Shown here: piece after piece, positions 1-8,244 of the stretch
Layout: every line of letters begins with the position of its first letter
Position numbering within the stretch: the first letter of the stretch is position 1
Assembly: GCA_030593665.1 (NCBI GenBank)
Contig: JAUVGS010000015.1
Coordinates: 1 to 11,609 of the forward strand
Direction of reading: 5' to 3'
Source of the DNA: Chitinivibrionales bacterium
GTDB taxonomy: Bacteria; Fibrobacterota; Chitinivibrionia; Chitinivibrionales; JANQEN01
Length of the DNA stretch: 11,609 nt
Program-made: the position numbers and the translations under genes
The notes under the pieces: model-generated
The model's input: only the letters and a program-made list of their open reading frames with translations
The model's database searches: none
Told to the model about the DNA's origin: nothing

Positions 1-1354
1 TCTTCACCTGGTCAATCTGTCTTGCTATACTATCCGGCCCTGTCCCTCCCTGAATATTTCTATGTGCAAGTGCAGTATCCCAGTTGAAAACATCCTTTAT
101 ATCACTTTTAAAATCATCTGAAAATTTCTTTAGTGTCTCTACAGACAATTTATCCCAAGCTATATCTGTTTTTAAACAGTGTTTCACGATAGTACCCACA
201 ACAGTATGTGCTTCTCTAAAGGGTACTCCTTTTTGTACCAGGTAATCAGCTACATCAGTGGCATAAAGAAAGGGATCCATTTTTTCGGTAATCGTGCCGG
301 TTTTAACGGTAAGCGTTTTAATAACCTCTGAAAAAACAGATAACACAAGAATCGTCTGGGTTATACTGTCAATAACCGGTTCTTTATCTTCCTGCAGGTC
401 TTTGTAATAGGCCAATCCCACACCCTTGAGGGTAGTGGCAAAGCGGGTATAATTCCCGACAAATCGGCCGCTTTTCCCGCGAATAAGTTCCAGTGAATCG
501 GGGTTTTTTTTCTGCGGCATCATGCTCGACCCGGTTGCCCACGCATCATCAAGTTCAATGAAACCGAATTCTCGTGAAGACCATATAATCAGGTCCTCGG
601 CATAGCGGCTGCAATGAATCCCCAGTGACGCACAGGCCGCGAGGGTTTCGAGAACGAAATCCCGGGAAGCAACCGCATCCATGCTGTTTTCCGATGTCTT
701 TGAAAATCCGAGTTCCTTTGCAAGTGCGTCACGGTCAATGGCAAACCCGCTGCCTGCAAGGGCGCCCGCGCCAAGCGGCATACAGTCTGCGCATTCAGCA
801 GCCCGGACACACCGCTTTTTCTCACGCTCAAGAAGGAAAATAAATGAAAGCCAGTACTGGGCAATACATACCGGCTGTGCCTGCTGCAAGTGAGTATATC
901 CCGGCATGACACCTGTTTTTTCATCTTCAGCCCGCTGCAGCAATGTTTCCTGCAGTGCGGTTGTTTTTTCAACGACATCGTGCAGAGACCGCTTGATATA
1001 GCGCCTGAAATCGGTTACCACCTGATCGTTTCGTGACCGCCCGGTGTGGAGCTTCAATCCGGCTTCGCCAATCCGTTCAACCAGTATCCGCTCTACCGCC
1101 ATATGAATATCTTCATCCGTTTGCCGGAATGTCAGCGCTCCGCTGGTATAATCATCAAGGATCGTTTTCAATCCATCTACAATTTTACCGGTCTCCGCTG
1201 CGGAAAGGACTCCGGTCTTTTCAAGGGCATGTGCCCAGGCAATACTTCCCTGTATATCATCCTCTATAAGCACGATGTCAATAAGCAATGAATTGTTAAA
1301 CGTATCCATGAGTGTCTCAGTCGGTTTGGAAAACCTGCCGTCCCACATTTTCAC
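1..1354 (-). CDS. argH: Argininosuccinate lyase (3' end cut by window edge)
   Basis: Argininosuccinate lyase splits argininosuccinate into arginine and fumarate, the last step of arginine biosynthesis in the cytoplasm. I translated 451 residues with no stop before the window edge; the family is usually about 460 residues, so only a few C-terminal residues are missing. Visible fumarase/aspartase superfamily motifs are HTGRSRND (about residues 103-110), the GYTHLQQAQP segment with the conserved Thr-His (about 154-155), and the signature loop GSSMMPQKKNPD (about 275-286) carrying the catalytic serine. I chose the GTG at 1354 because it gives the N-terminus MKMWDGRF, close to the family's usual M-x-LWGGRF, and because an AAAGGGG ribosome-binding site lies 7 bases upstream. 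An in-frame ATG at 1348 is the alternative. The GTG overlaps the recJ stop in a GTGA arrangement, so it is probably translationally coupled. Identity is very secure. Confidence 0.96.
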   Translation of the reverse strand, partial: MKMWDGRFSKPTETLMDTFNNSLLIDIVLIEDDIQGSIAWAHALEKTGVLSAAETGKIVDGLKTILDDYTSGALTFRQTDEDIHMAVERILVERIGEAGLKLHTGRSRNDQVVTDFRRYIKRSLHDVVEKTTALQETLLQRAEDEKTGVMPGYTHLQQAQPVCIAQYWLSFIFLLEREKKRCVRAAECADCMPLGAGALAGSGFAIDRDALAKELGFSKTSENSMDAVASRDFVLETLAACASLGIHCSRYAEDLIIWSSREFGFIELDDAWATGSSMMPQKKNPDSLELIRGKSGRFVGNYTRFATTLKGVGLAYYKDLQEDKEPVIDSITQTILVLSVFSEVIKTLTVKTGTITEKMDPFLYATDVADYLVQKGVPFREAHTVVGTIVKHCLKTDIAWDKLSVETLKKFSDDFKSDIKDVFNWDTALAHRNIQGGTGPDSIARQIDQVK

Positions 1355-3066
1355 AGGGCAACCCCTTTCACTTTCATCTGCAAAGTTGTCCTGCCGTTCC
1401 AGGTATTCTCTTCGAGTGAAAACGCCAGCGAAAAATTATCGGAATATTTTACTTCATCAAATCGTTCGCCAAAATTAAATGCAATGGCATCCATAACCTG
1501 GCCTTCCTTTGTCACGGTCATCTTGAGATGCTTTTTGCCCACGATACGCGGTTCGTACCGATGGCGCAGATCATGGCATAAAAGAACCGGCCGCATGTTT
1601 CCCGGGCCAAAGGGTTCCATCTGTTTCAGAATATTGAAAAATTTCGGTGTCAATTGAGCCACCCCAATCTCAGCATCCGCATACACCCTGGGTACCAGTT
1701 CCTCCAGTGAAATACGCCTGCTGACCGCTTCATTAAACCGCGCTCTGAAACGGGGGAGATTTTCTGCTTTAACACTCGCCCCGGCAGCAGCTTTATGCCC
1801 GCCATAGGTTTCAAGGAGGTCTCGGCATTCGCTTAAGGCATCCAGGAGATGCAAACCGCGAACGCTTCTTCCGGACCCTCTGGCAAGGCCGTCATTGTCG
1901 ATTGAGAACAGGAATGCCGGCCGACAGAACTTCTCTACCATTTTCGATGCTACAATTCCAATGACCCCGGCGTGCCAGTCTGCCTCGCCCGCAACAATGG
2001 CGTGTTCGCGGTTCAGGTCAATATTATCGAGTATCCAGGCTGAGGCCTGATCCTGTACATAGGCGTCAAGCGCACGTCGTTCAAGATTCATCTCCACCAG
2101 TTCTTTGGCATACAGTGCTGCCTCCGCTTCATCTTCAGACAGGAGCAGTTTCACCCCGCGCATAGAATCACCCAACCGTCCCGCTGCATTGATACAGGGG
2201 GCGAGTTGAAAGACGATGTCACTGGTTGAGAGTTCCTTTCCCGCTATACCCTGAAAGGCAATAAGCTTCCGCAAACCCATGTTTTGAGTGCCGGCAAGCT
2301 GTTTAAAACCATACTTGACGATAATTCTGTTCTCACCGACAAGCGGTACAATATCAGCAGCCGTGCCCAGCGATACGATATCCAAATGCTCCATCCAGAG
2401 CGAATCGGTATGCCCTGATACCCGCGCCAATGCCTGGCAGAGCTTCAGCGCCACACCGACACCGGCAAGATATTTATCGGGATAGTCACATCCCCCGACT
2501 TTCGGATCAAGAATAGCACAGGCCTCGGGAAGTTCCTCGTGTGCTTCATGGTGATCGGTTACAATGACATCAATACCAAGCTTCTCCGCATGCGCAATTG
2601 CCTTGTGTGCGGTAATCCCGCAGTCAACCGTAATGATCACCTGTCCCTGCTGCCGGGAGATGGCATTGACTCCTTCGATTGACATACCATAACCCTCAGT
2701 CAAACGATTCGGGAGATAACAATCACACACAGCTCCCATTTTTTTAAGCACACGGATAAGTAATACCGTAGCCGTGACACCGTCCACATCATAATCACCA
2801 TGCACCACGATCTTTTCATGATTTTTAATTGCGGTAATGATACGGTCTACCGCCTTCTGCATATGCTCAAATTGAAAAGGATCATGAAAATCAGACAACT
2901 CAGGGCGAAAATATTTTTTACATGCTTCAAAGGTTGAGAGTTTCCTGCAGGCAAGGATCCTGGCAAGTAATTGCGATACCCCGAGTTCAGCCGCAAGGCG
3001 ATCCACAACAGCAGTATCTGCATCTTTTACTGTAATAACTTCATGTGGCGCCCTGTATTCAGTCAT
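1351..3066 (-). CDS. recJ: Single-stranded-DNA-specific exonuclease RecJ
   Basis: RecJ degrades single-stranded DNA 5' to 3' in recombinational repair, mismatch repair and processing of stalled forks. The 571-residue length fits bacterial RecJ. The DHH phosphoesterase core is intact: HGDYDVDG (89-96), VDCG (147-150), the DHH triplet (171-173) and TAADIVPL (235-242), which together supply the metal-binding aspartates and histidines. The DHHA1 domain follows, with GSGRS (397-401) and GGHKAAAG (422-429). The C-terminal part, from about residue 460, matches the RecJ OB-fold region. The ATG overlaps the metG stop codon in an ATGA arrangement, and the gene's own stop overlaps the argH start. A weak GGGA lies 10 bases before the ATG, so translation probably depends on coupling to metG. 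No damage or missing catalytic residue is visible. Confidence 0.96.
   Translation of the reverse strand: MTEYRAPHEVITVKDADTAVVDRLAAELGVSQLLARILACRKLSTFEACKKYFRPELSDFHDPFQFEHMQKAVDRIITAIKNHEKIVVHGDYDVDGVTATVLLIRVLKKMGAVCDCYLPNRLTEGYGMSIEGVNAISRQQGQVIITVDCGITAHKAIAHAEKLGIDVIVTDHHEAHEELPEACAILDPKVGGCDYPDKYLAGVGVALKLCQALARVSGHTDSLWMEHLDIVSLGTAADIVPLVGENRIIVKYGFKQLAGTQNMGLRKLIAFQGIAGKELSTSDIVFQLAPCINAAGRLGDSMRGVKLLLSEDEAEAALYAKELVEMNLERRALDAYVQDQASAWILDNIDLNREHAIVAGEADWHAGVIGIVASKMVEKFCRPAFLFSIDNDGLARGSGRSVRGLHLLDALSECRDLLETYGGHKAAAGASVKAENLPRFRARFNEAVSRRISLEELVPRVYADAEIGVAQLTPKFFNILKQMEPFGPGNMRPVLLCHDLRHRYEPRIVGKKHLKMTVTKEGQVMDAIAFNFGERFDEVKYSDNFSLAFSLEENTWNGRTTLQMKVKGVAL
1362..1368 (-). promoter_or_regulatory. 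Ribosome-binding site of argH
   Basis: The minus-strand sequence AAAGGGG lies inside the last codons of recJ. It is 7 bases from the GTG at 1354 but 13 from the ATG at 1348, and so favours the GTG start that overlaps the recJ stop codon. Confidence 0.6.
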
Positions 3067-5072
3067 GAAATCGAAGTCCCGGCTGCCATATTCGAATCAG
3101 GTGTTATCAACGCCATTTTTTTCCCTTTTACCGCAGCAAGAATCATTCCTTCTGATGTGACTCCCATAAGCTTGGCCGGTTTCAGATTTGCAATAAAGAC
3201 GACCTGTTTTCCGATAAGGTCCCCGGGTGCATACGCTTTACCAATACCACCGACAATCTGCCGATTGCCTTTACCCGTATCAACGGTACACCTGATCAAT
3301 TTATCGGATTTTTCTATTCGCTCTGCCTCGGTAATGATACCCACCCGGAGGTCTGTTTTTTGAAAATCAGTGATATCAAGGTACTCCTGATCCTGCCCTG
3401 TTTCAGACGCCGTCTTCCCGAATAACGCATCAAATTCACTCGTTTCTATAGGCTTAACCAGTTTCTCTGTTTTACCCATTGCCACATTACGCATAGAAAA
3501 ACGATAGTCATCCCAGCAGAATTCGGTAGTGTACTGTTTTTCAATTGCGGTAACCAGATTCGGGATGAATGGTTTCAGAAAAACTGCGCACGCTTTAACC
3601 AGATTGACACAGGTGACCATCACCCTTGCTGCGTTATCCTTATCTGTTTTTACCAGCTCCCACGGTTTGGTATCCTGATAATACTTATTTCCCATACTGC
3701 CAAGAGCCTGTATCTTCTCAATGACCGTTTTGAACTCAACATTCTCAAAACACTGTTTAATTTCAGAAGCGGCTTTTTCAACAGCTTCTGCCAGTTCGGC
3801 ATCCCACTCGACATCCGGCACCGTGGCATTAAAATAACGATCGAGGAAAACAAAGGTACGGTGGTGAAGATTGCCTATATTATTCACCAGCATGGTATTT
3901 ACCCTGTTGCATAATTCATCAATATTCAGATCAATATCCGCAGAATTATTTGACAATTTCGATCCATAATAAAACCGCAGGTATTCGGTTGCTGCGGGAT
4001 GTTTCACTTTCTCAAGATAGTCGCGAGCGAGGATAAAGGTGCCGCGGGTTTTAGACATCTTCTCACCCTGCACGGTTAAAAAGCCGTGCACAAAAACTTT
4101 TAAGGGAAGTTTCAGCGATGCAGCACGAAGCATTACCGGCCAGAACAGGGTATGGAAATAGACAATATCCTTTCCGATAAAATGTACCACTTCACCCGGC
4201 CCCTGCTTCTGCCAGATCGCATCGACATCTTCGTTGTTGTCCTTACACCACTTATCTGTAGAGGCAATGTAACCGATAGGTGCATCAAGCCAGACATAGA
4301 AGTATTTATTCTTCGTGCCGGGAATCTCAAATCCGAAATAGGGCCCGTCACGGGAAATACACCACTCCCGAAGCCCCTCTTCAACCCAGTGCATGACAAA
4401 ATTGCGCATATCTTCCTGCAGCACATCATTTTTTGTGAGATAGTCACGAAGAAACTTTTCCGATTTCGCAAGCTGCACGAAGAAATGGTCTGAGGTCTTC
4501 AACACCGGCTTGTTGTTGCAGGAAATGCACCGCGGATTCTTCAGATCAGTCGGATCATAGGTCGCACCGCATGATTCACACACATCTCCGTACTGCTCCT
4601 CAGCGTTACATTTCGGGCAGGTACCGGTGATAAACCTGTCAGGAAGAAATCGTCCGCAATCTTCACAGTAATATTGTTCTATCTCCTTCTCAACAATCAA
4701 ATCCTGTTCTTTTAACCTGGCAAATATGTATTCCGCCCATTTCCTGTTCTCCGGAGAATTAGTGGTATAATAGCTATCAAAATCTATCGAAAATCCCGCA
4801 TAATCCTTAACGTGATTTTTCCAGGCTTCATCGATGAGTGCTTCACAGGTTATACCCCTTTTTTGAGCGCTTAACTGTATCGGCGTCCCGTGTGTATCGT
4901 CAGCGCAGACATACAAGGTTCTGCGGCCGGTGATTTTTTTATAGCGGACATAGATATCGGTTTGCACGACCTCAACAAGATGCCCCAGATGAATATCACC
5001 GTTTGCATAAGGCAGCGCACTGGTAACTAACAGTGTCCCTTCCTGCTTATTATTCACTTTTTCTTTCTTCAT
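3063..5072 (-). CDS. metG: Methionyl-tRNA synthetase with C-terminal tRNA-binding domain
   Basis: MetRS charges tRNA-Met with methionine for initiation and elongation. From the ATG at 5072 the product is 669 residues, typical for the long bacterial form. The class I HIGH motif appears as HLGH (28-31) and the KMSKS motif as KMSKT (338-342). Between them lie two zinc knuckles with eight cysteines: 136, 139, 152, 155 and 165, 168, 182, 185. This is the two-knuckle arrangement also found in E. coli MetRS. An anticodon-binding helical domain follows. The last hundred residues (about 567-669, with DLRVGIITEAERIEKSDKL) form an EMAP/Arc1p-like OB-fold that binds tRNA and usually mediates dimerisation. 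The start is uncertain: an in-frame TTG at 5081 is 4 bases from an AAGGA motif, while the ATG is 13 bases away. Both overlap the 3' end of ricT. The stop overlaps recJ by 4 bases. Confidence 0.97.
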   Translation of the reverse strand: MKKEKVNNKQEGTLLVTSALPYANGDIHLGHLVEVVQTDIYVRYKKITGRRTLYVCADDTHGTPIQLSAQKRGITCEALIDEAWKNHVKDYAGFSIDFDSYYTTNSPENRKWAEYIFARLKEQDLIVEKEIEQYYCEDCGRFLPDRFITGTCPKCNAEEQYGDVCESCGATYDPTDLKNPRCISCNNKPVLKTSDHFFVQLAKSEKFLRDYLTKNDVLQEDMRNFVMHWVEEGLREWCISRDGPYFGFEIPGTKNKYFYVWLDAPIGYIASTDKWCKDNNEDVDAIWQKQGPGEVVHFIGKDIVYFHTLFWPVMLRAASLKLPLKVFVHGFLTVQGEKMSKTRGTFILARDYLEKVKHPAATEYLRFYYGSKLSNNSADIDLNIDELCNRVNTMLVNNIGNLHHRTFVFLDRYFNATVPDVEWDAELAEAVEKAASEIKQCFENVEFKTVIEKIQALGSMGNKYYQDTKPWELVKTDKDNAARVMVTCVNLVKACAVFLKPFIPNLVTAIEKQYTTEFCWDDYRFSMRNVAMGKTEKLVKPIETSEFDALFGKTASETGQDQEYLDITDFQKTDLRVGIITEAERIEKSDKLIRCTVDTGKGNRQIVGGIGKAYAPGDLIGKQVVFIANLKPAKLMGVTSEGMILAAVKGKKMALITPDSNMAAGTSIS

Positions 5073-5889
5073 TCGTTGCAACCATTCCTTTTTTCAAATC
5101 ATTCGGCGAATACCAGGAGAAACCGCCGTCCTCAAAACGAACCTGTCCCATATTGGTAAAAATATTTATAAAACACAACGTGCCTTTTCTCTTATCAAAT
5201 ACGACTTCCGTTCCCTGGGGTGGAAACTTTCTGAAAGTCTCGATATAGGTATTTTCTTCAAAGCGCAGGCAACAGAGCAACCGGCCGCAGTTCCCGGAAA
5301 TTTTTGTCGGATTCAGTGACAATTGCTGATTCTTTGCCAGTTGGGTTGTTATCTGTTCAAATTCAGTAAGGAAGGCGCTGCAGCACTGTTTTCGTCCACA
5401 GATACCCATGCCGCAAATCCGTTTAGCCTCATCACGGACGCCGATCTGACGCAATTCAATCCGTGTACGGTACACTGACGCCAGGTCTTTCACCAGCTCC
5501 CGAAAGTCAACGCGTTGTGCCGCGGTAAAATAAAACGTTATCTTACTGCCGTCGAACTGCTGTTCTACATCAACCAGCTTCATGTCGAGATTAAACTTGG
5601 TGATTTTCTCTTTGCACAGGGTAAACGCTTCCTTCTCTTTTTCCTTATTTTTTTTAAACGTTTCCAGGTCATCTTCCGTTGCAAGGCGTTCGACTCCCTT
5701 TGTCTCTCCCTTGCCTCGTTTTAAACGAACCAGCTCACCGACGAATGATACCCGCCCCATATCCCGGCCACGATCGGCTTCAACAATAACATGGTCGCCT
5801 TCATTGATATCAAGCTCATTACGGTTTCGATACACCGCACGCCGTTCGCCTTTAAAAACGACCTCTGCTAATTTATTATTTTTTCCCAT
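5050..5889 (-). CDS. ricT: PSP1/RicT-family protein (YaaT-like)
   Basis: This 279-residue protein has the PSP1 C-terminal domain (about 60-150) and the cysteine pattern of RicT/YaaT: RICGMGICGRKQCCSAF (Cys159, 164, 169, 170) and GNCGRLLCC (Cys201, 206, 207). In Bacillus subtilis RicT joins RicA and RicF in an iron-sulfur-containing complex that steers RNase Y mRNA processing and affects sporulation, competence and biofilm formation. Outside Firmicutes the role is less clear, so the function here is inferred from family only. No RicA or RicF partner is visible in this window. The gene overlaps the 3' end of holB by 14 bases, and a GGAG ribosome-binding site sits 7 bases before the ATG. The holB-yaaT neighbourhood is also known in Bacillus, which supports the family call. 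Confidence 0.92.
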   Translation of the reverse strand: MGKNNKLAEVVFKGERRAVYRNRNELDINEGDHVIVEADRGRDMGRVSFVGELVRLKRGKGETKGVERLATEDDLETFKKNKEKEKEAFTLCKEKITKFNLDMKLVDVEQQFDGSKITFYFTAAQRVDFRELVKDLASVYRTRIELRQIGVRDEAKRICGMGICGRKQCCSAFLTEFEQITTQLAKNQQLSLNPTKISGNCGRLLCCLRFEENTYIETFRKFPPQGTEVVFDKRKGTLCFINIFTNMGQVRFEDGGFSWYSPNDLKKGMVATNEERKSE

Positions 5890-7021
5890 GTATAATCTCC
5901 GAAATTGACATAAAAAAGGTACTCAACACCAGGAGCACATTTCCCCGTGCCCGCACTGCTGCAATTGCCTGTTCGCAGGTTGTATTCAGTCGTTGTGCTG
6001 TCTCAACCGTTACCGGCACTGCTGTTTGTTGAGATGATAGTACAGTAATATACTTTTGAGTGCCCGATATACCGTGAAAAAAGGTTGCCCGGATTATATG
6101 AAGAAATGCAATCAACAGCTTTTCTCCCGCAGCATAATCATAGCCGCCGCCGAGATGCTCCTGAGTGATTGACTCCAACGCAGCGGTTACCGTGTGCATA
6201 GAAGCCTCCAGTACACATAAATCCCAGAGTAATTCCGCCTGTGCGGCAAAAACATCCAGCGACTCCTCAATAAGTGACCATGCTTTCCCGAATGATCCTG
6301 CGGACGCGGCAACGGCATGGATAACCTTCGGATCATCTGGATGCAGTGATACCGCTTTGCAAAGTGCCTGTGTCAAATCATCTGCCGCTACATTGCCGAA
6401 TCGTACAATCTGACAGCGGGAACGGATGGTTGGCAGCACCGCATGGGGACGCTGCGTCAGCAGAAACAGTATTGTATTCGGTGGCGGTTCCTCCAGCGTC
6501 TTTAACATTGTATTAGCCGAAGCTGCCTGCATAACGTCAACATCACAGAGTATCGACACGTTTATTTTTCCCCGTATCGTTCCCCGCAGAATAGAATGAT
6601 TAAGCTCTCTGACCCATTCAACCGGCATTTTACCCAACCGCGATTCTGTTATGGAATATGGATTCTGTATCTTTTTACACGTTTGTTCGGCAATATATTG
6701 CCATCCCTTTTCACTGAGCTTGTTGCTTTCACTACTACTTTTATGCTCCCGCTCAAGAGTCACGGGAAACACACAGTGAAAATCCGGATGTGAAAAGGTC
6801 ATTACCTGCCGGCAGGAGTCACAGGTATAACAGGGGACCTCTTCTTCGGCGGTACACAATAATGCGAACGTGAGCTCCAGAGCGGTTTGAAATTTGCCCA
6901 CCCCGGCAGGCCCGCTAAAAAGATATGCATGTCCCAGGGCATTATTCTCAAACGCCGCACCCAGGGTATCTTTAATCCTCTTCTGTCCCACCAACTCTTT
7001 CCATACCAGTTTCTTCGGCAC
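5876..7021 (-). CDS. holB: DNA polymerase III delta' subunit
   Basis: Delta' is the AAA+ subunit that, with delta and tau/gamma, forms the clamp loader placing the beta sliding clamp on DNA. From the GTG at 7021 the protein has 381 residues. The N-terminus (WKELVGQKRIKDTL) matches clamp-loader AAA+ proteins. A degenerate Walker A, GPAGVGKF (37-44), has phenylalanine where ATP-hydrolysing members have Thr or Ser. The zinc module has Cys56, 64, 67 and 70. The stretch ANTMLKTLEEPP (169-180) and the SRC motif (201-203), which supplies the arginine finger in this family, are present. A longer reading from an upstream GTG at 7045 is possible, but the GTG at 7021 has a perfect AAGGAG 5 bases upstream and begins 2 bases after the envC-like stop. 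The C-terminal third is poorly conserved, as is usual for delta'. Confidence 0.94.
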   Translation of the reverse strand: MPKKLVWKELVGQKRIKDTLGAAFENNALGHAYLFSGPAGVGKFQTALELTFALLCTAEEEVPCYTCDSCRQVMTFSHPDFHCVFPVTLEREHKSSSESNKLSEKGWQYIAEQTCKKIQNPYSITESRLGKMPVEWVRELNHSILRGTIRGKINVSILCDVDVMQAASANTMLKTLEEPPPNTILFLLTQRPHAVLPTIRSRCQIVRFGNVAADDLTQALCKAVSLHPDDPKVIHAVAASAGSFGKAWSLIEESLDVFAAQAELLWDLCVLEASMHTVTAALESITQEHLGGGYDYAAGEKLLIAFLHIIRATFFHGISGTQKYITVLSSQQTAVPVTVETAQRLNTTCEQAIAAVRARGNVLLVLSTFFMSISEIIHGKK

Positions 7022-7023
7022 AC

Positions 7024-8244
7024 TTACTCCTTTTTTTCGAGCCACTTATGAGGATTAAGGGTTTCTGATGACTGCCTGATCTGAAAATGGAGCTTGGGGC
7101 CGGTCAGCGAACCGGTCTCACCAACAGTCCCAAGTTCTTCTCCGTATTTCACATCCTGATCCTGAGCGACACTCACCTTGTCAAGGTGAGCATAAATAGT
7201 AAGATACCCGCCAAAATGGTTGACAATTACAAACTTGCCATAGCCACGCATCCAGCCGATATAATCGATCTTGCCCGGAGCTACGCTGAAAATCCTATCC
7301 CCCTTTGGCGCTTTGATATCCACACCATTACACATAGTCACCGTCTTATATACCGGATGAATAATCTTGCCATATTCTCTGATTACCGTTCCATCAGCGG
7401 GCCAGGGAAGGTTTCCTTTTCTTTTTTCAAAAGCAATCTGTAATCCCCGTTCAATCTCGATTTTTACATCTTTCCGCTTCTTCTCGAGACGTTTCACCAG
7501 GAGATTCAACTCCTCCTGAGCAAGCTCCAGTTCTTTAATCATTGCAACATAGGCCTTTTTCTCATCCTGCACTTCAGCGAGAACACTTTTACGCTTTTTC
7601 TGCTCCTTCTTCAAAGCCGCGGTTTCCTGTTCCTTGCCTGTTTTTAATGCCACCAGCTCCTGCTGTTCGTTTTCCAACTGCTGTTTGTGATTTGTTACTA
7701 CCATTTTTGTACTGTCAATTTCCTGCAGGAGCTGTCTGTCATACCGGTTCAGCTCCTGAAAATATTTAATCCGGTGCAGCATATCGGATACCGTTTGTGA
7801 GGTAAGAATAATCTCAATCATTCTCGGTTGTCCCGTCTTGTAGATATCCCGTAATCGCTGCTTCATCTTCAACTGCCGCTCTTTAAGTTCACCGGAAACA
7901 ATGACCAGGGAATCTTTAAGAAGCTCACTGTGTATGGCAAGAGTATCTATCTGCCTGGTAATAGTTTTCAGGAAAACGTGCGAGTTCTCAACATTCTTTT
8001 CAAGTATTTCAAGCCGCTCCAGGTACAAGCCCTCCTTCTTGTCAAGCTCTTGTACCCGTTTCCTTCCCCGTATCAGTTCATTTTTTATTGAATCGATAGC
8101 AACGCTCTTCGCTTTAATCTTTTTGTCATAGTGCTTCACCAGGCTCTTATCAGCATTCTGGGCAAAGCAATGGGACATCCAGATCACAAGTGCTACCGGT
8201 ATTATACTAAAAATCTTCGTACTGCACTCATGCTTCCGATCCAT
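7024..8244 (-). CDS. envC: EnvC-like murein hydrolase activator, coiled coil plus degenerate LytM/M23 domain
   Basis: EnvC-type proteins sit in the periplasm, bind the outer loop of FtsX and activate septal peptidoglycan amidases. This 406-residue product has an N-terminal signal peptide (hydrophobic about 11-25, likely cut after CFA at 28) and long charged coiled-coil stretches (about 36-135 and 170-270). Between them is the hairpin region IYKTGQPRMIEIILTSQTVS-like (about 135-165) typical of EnvC/PcsB-like proteins. The C-terminal LytM/M23 domain runs from about 283 to 402. Of the zinc ligands of active M23 peptidases, the first His of HxxxD is Cys305 (CNGVD) and the first His of HxH is Lys384 (KLH), while Asp309, His353 and His386 remain. 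It is therefore probably a non-enzymatic activator, as in E. coli EnvC. It overlaps ftsX by 43 bases, strong context for an FtsX partner. The symbol rests on family and context. Confidence 0.88.
   Translation of the reverse strand: MDRKHECSTKIFSIIPVALVIWMSHCFAQNADKSLVKHYDKKIKAKSVAIDSIKNELIRGRKRVQELDKKEGLYLERLEILEKNVENSHVFLKTITRQIDTLAIHSELLKDSLVIVSGELKERQLKMKQRLRDIYKTGQPRMIEIILTSQTVSDMLHRIKYFQELNRYDRQLLQEIDSTKMVVTNHKQQLENEQQELVALKTGKEQETAALKKEQKKRKSVLAEVQDEKKAYVAMIKELELAQEELNLLVKRLEKKRKDVKIEIERGLQIAFEKRKGNLPWPADGTVIREYGKIIHPVYKTVTMCNGVDIKAPKGDRIFSVAPGKIDYIGWMRGYGKFVIVNHFGGYLTIYAHLDKVSVAQDQDVKYGEELGTVGETGSLTGPKLHFQIRQSSETLNPHKWLEKKE
7027..7032 (-). promoter_or_regulatory. Ribosome-binding site deciding the holB start
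   Basis: The minus-strand sequence AAGGAG forms the final Lys and Glu codons of the EnvC-like gene. It ends immediately before that gene's TAA stop, 5 bases from the GTG at 7021. Its ideal spacing argues for this GTG and against the upstream in-frame GTG at 7045. Confidence 0.75.

Noticed and set aside
1..240. Lower GC content at the 3' end of argH as a sign of a chimeric gene
   Set aside because: My count gives about 38 percent GC for 1-240. The protein reads through as normal argininosuccinate lyase, and local variation of this size is common.
589..978. Minus-strand open frame of 129 codons
   Set aside because: It is out of frame inside argH, whose own frame shows all the lyase signature motifs through this stretch.
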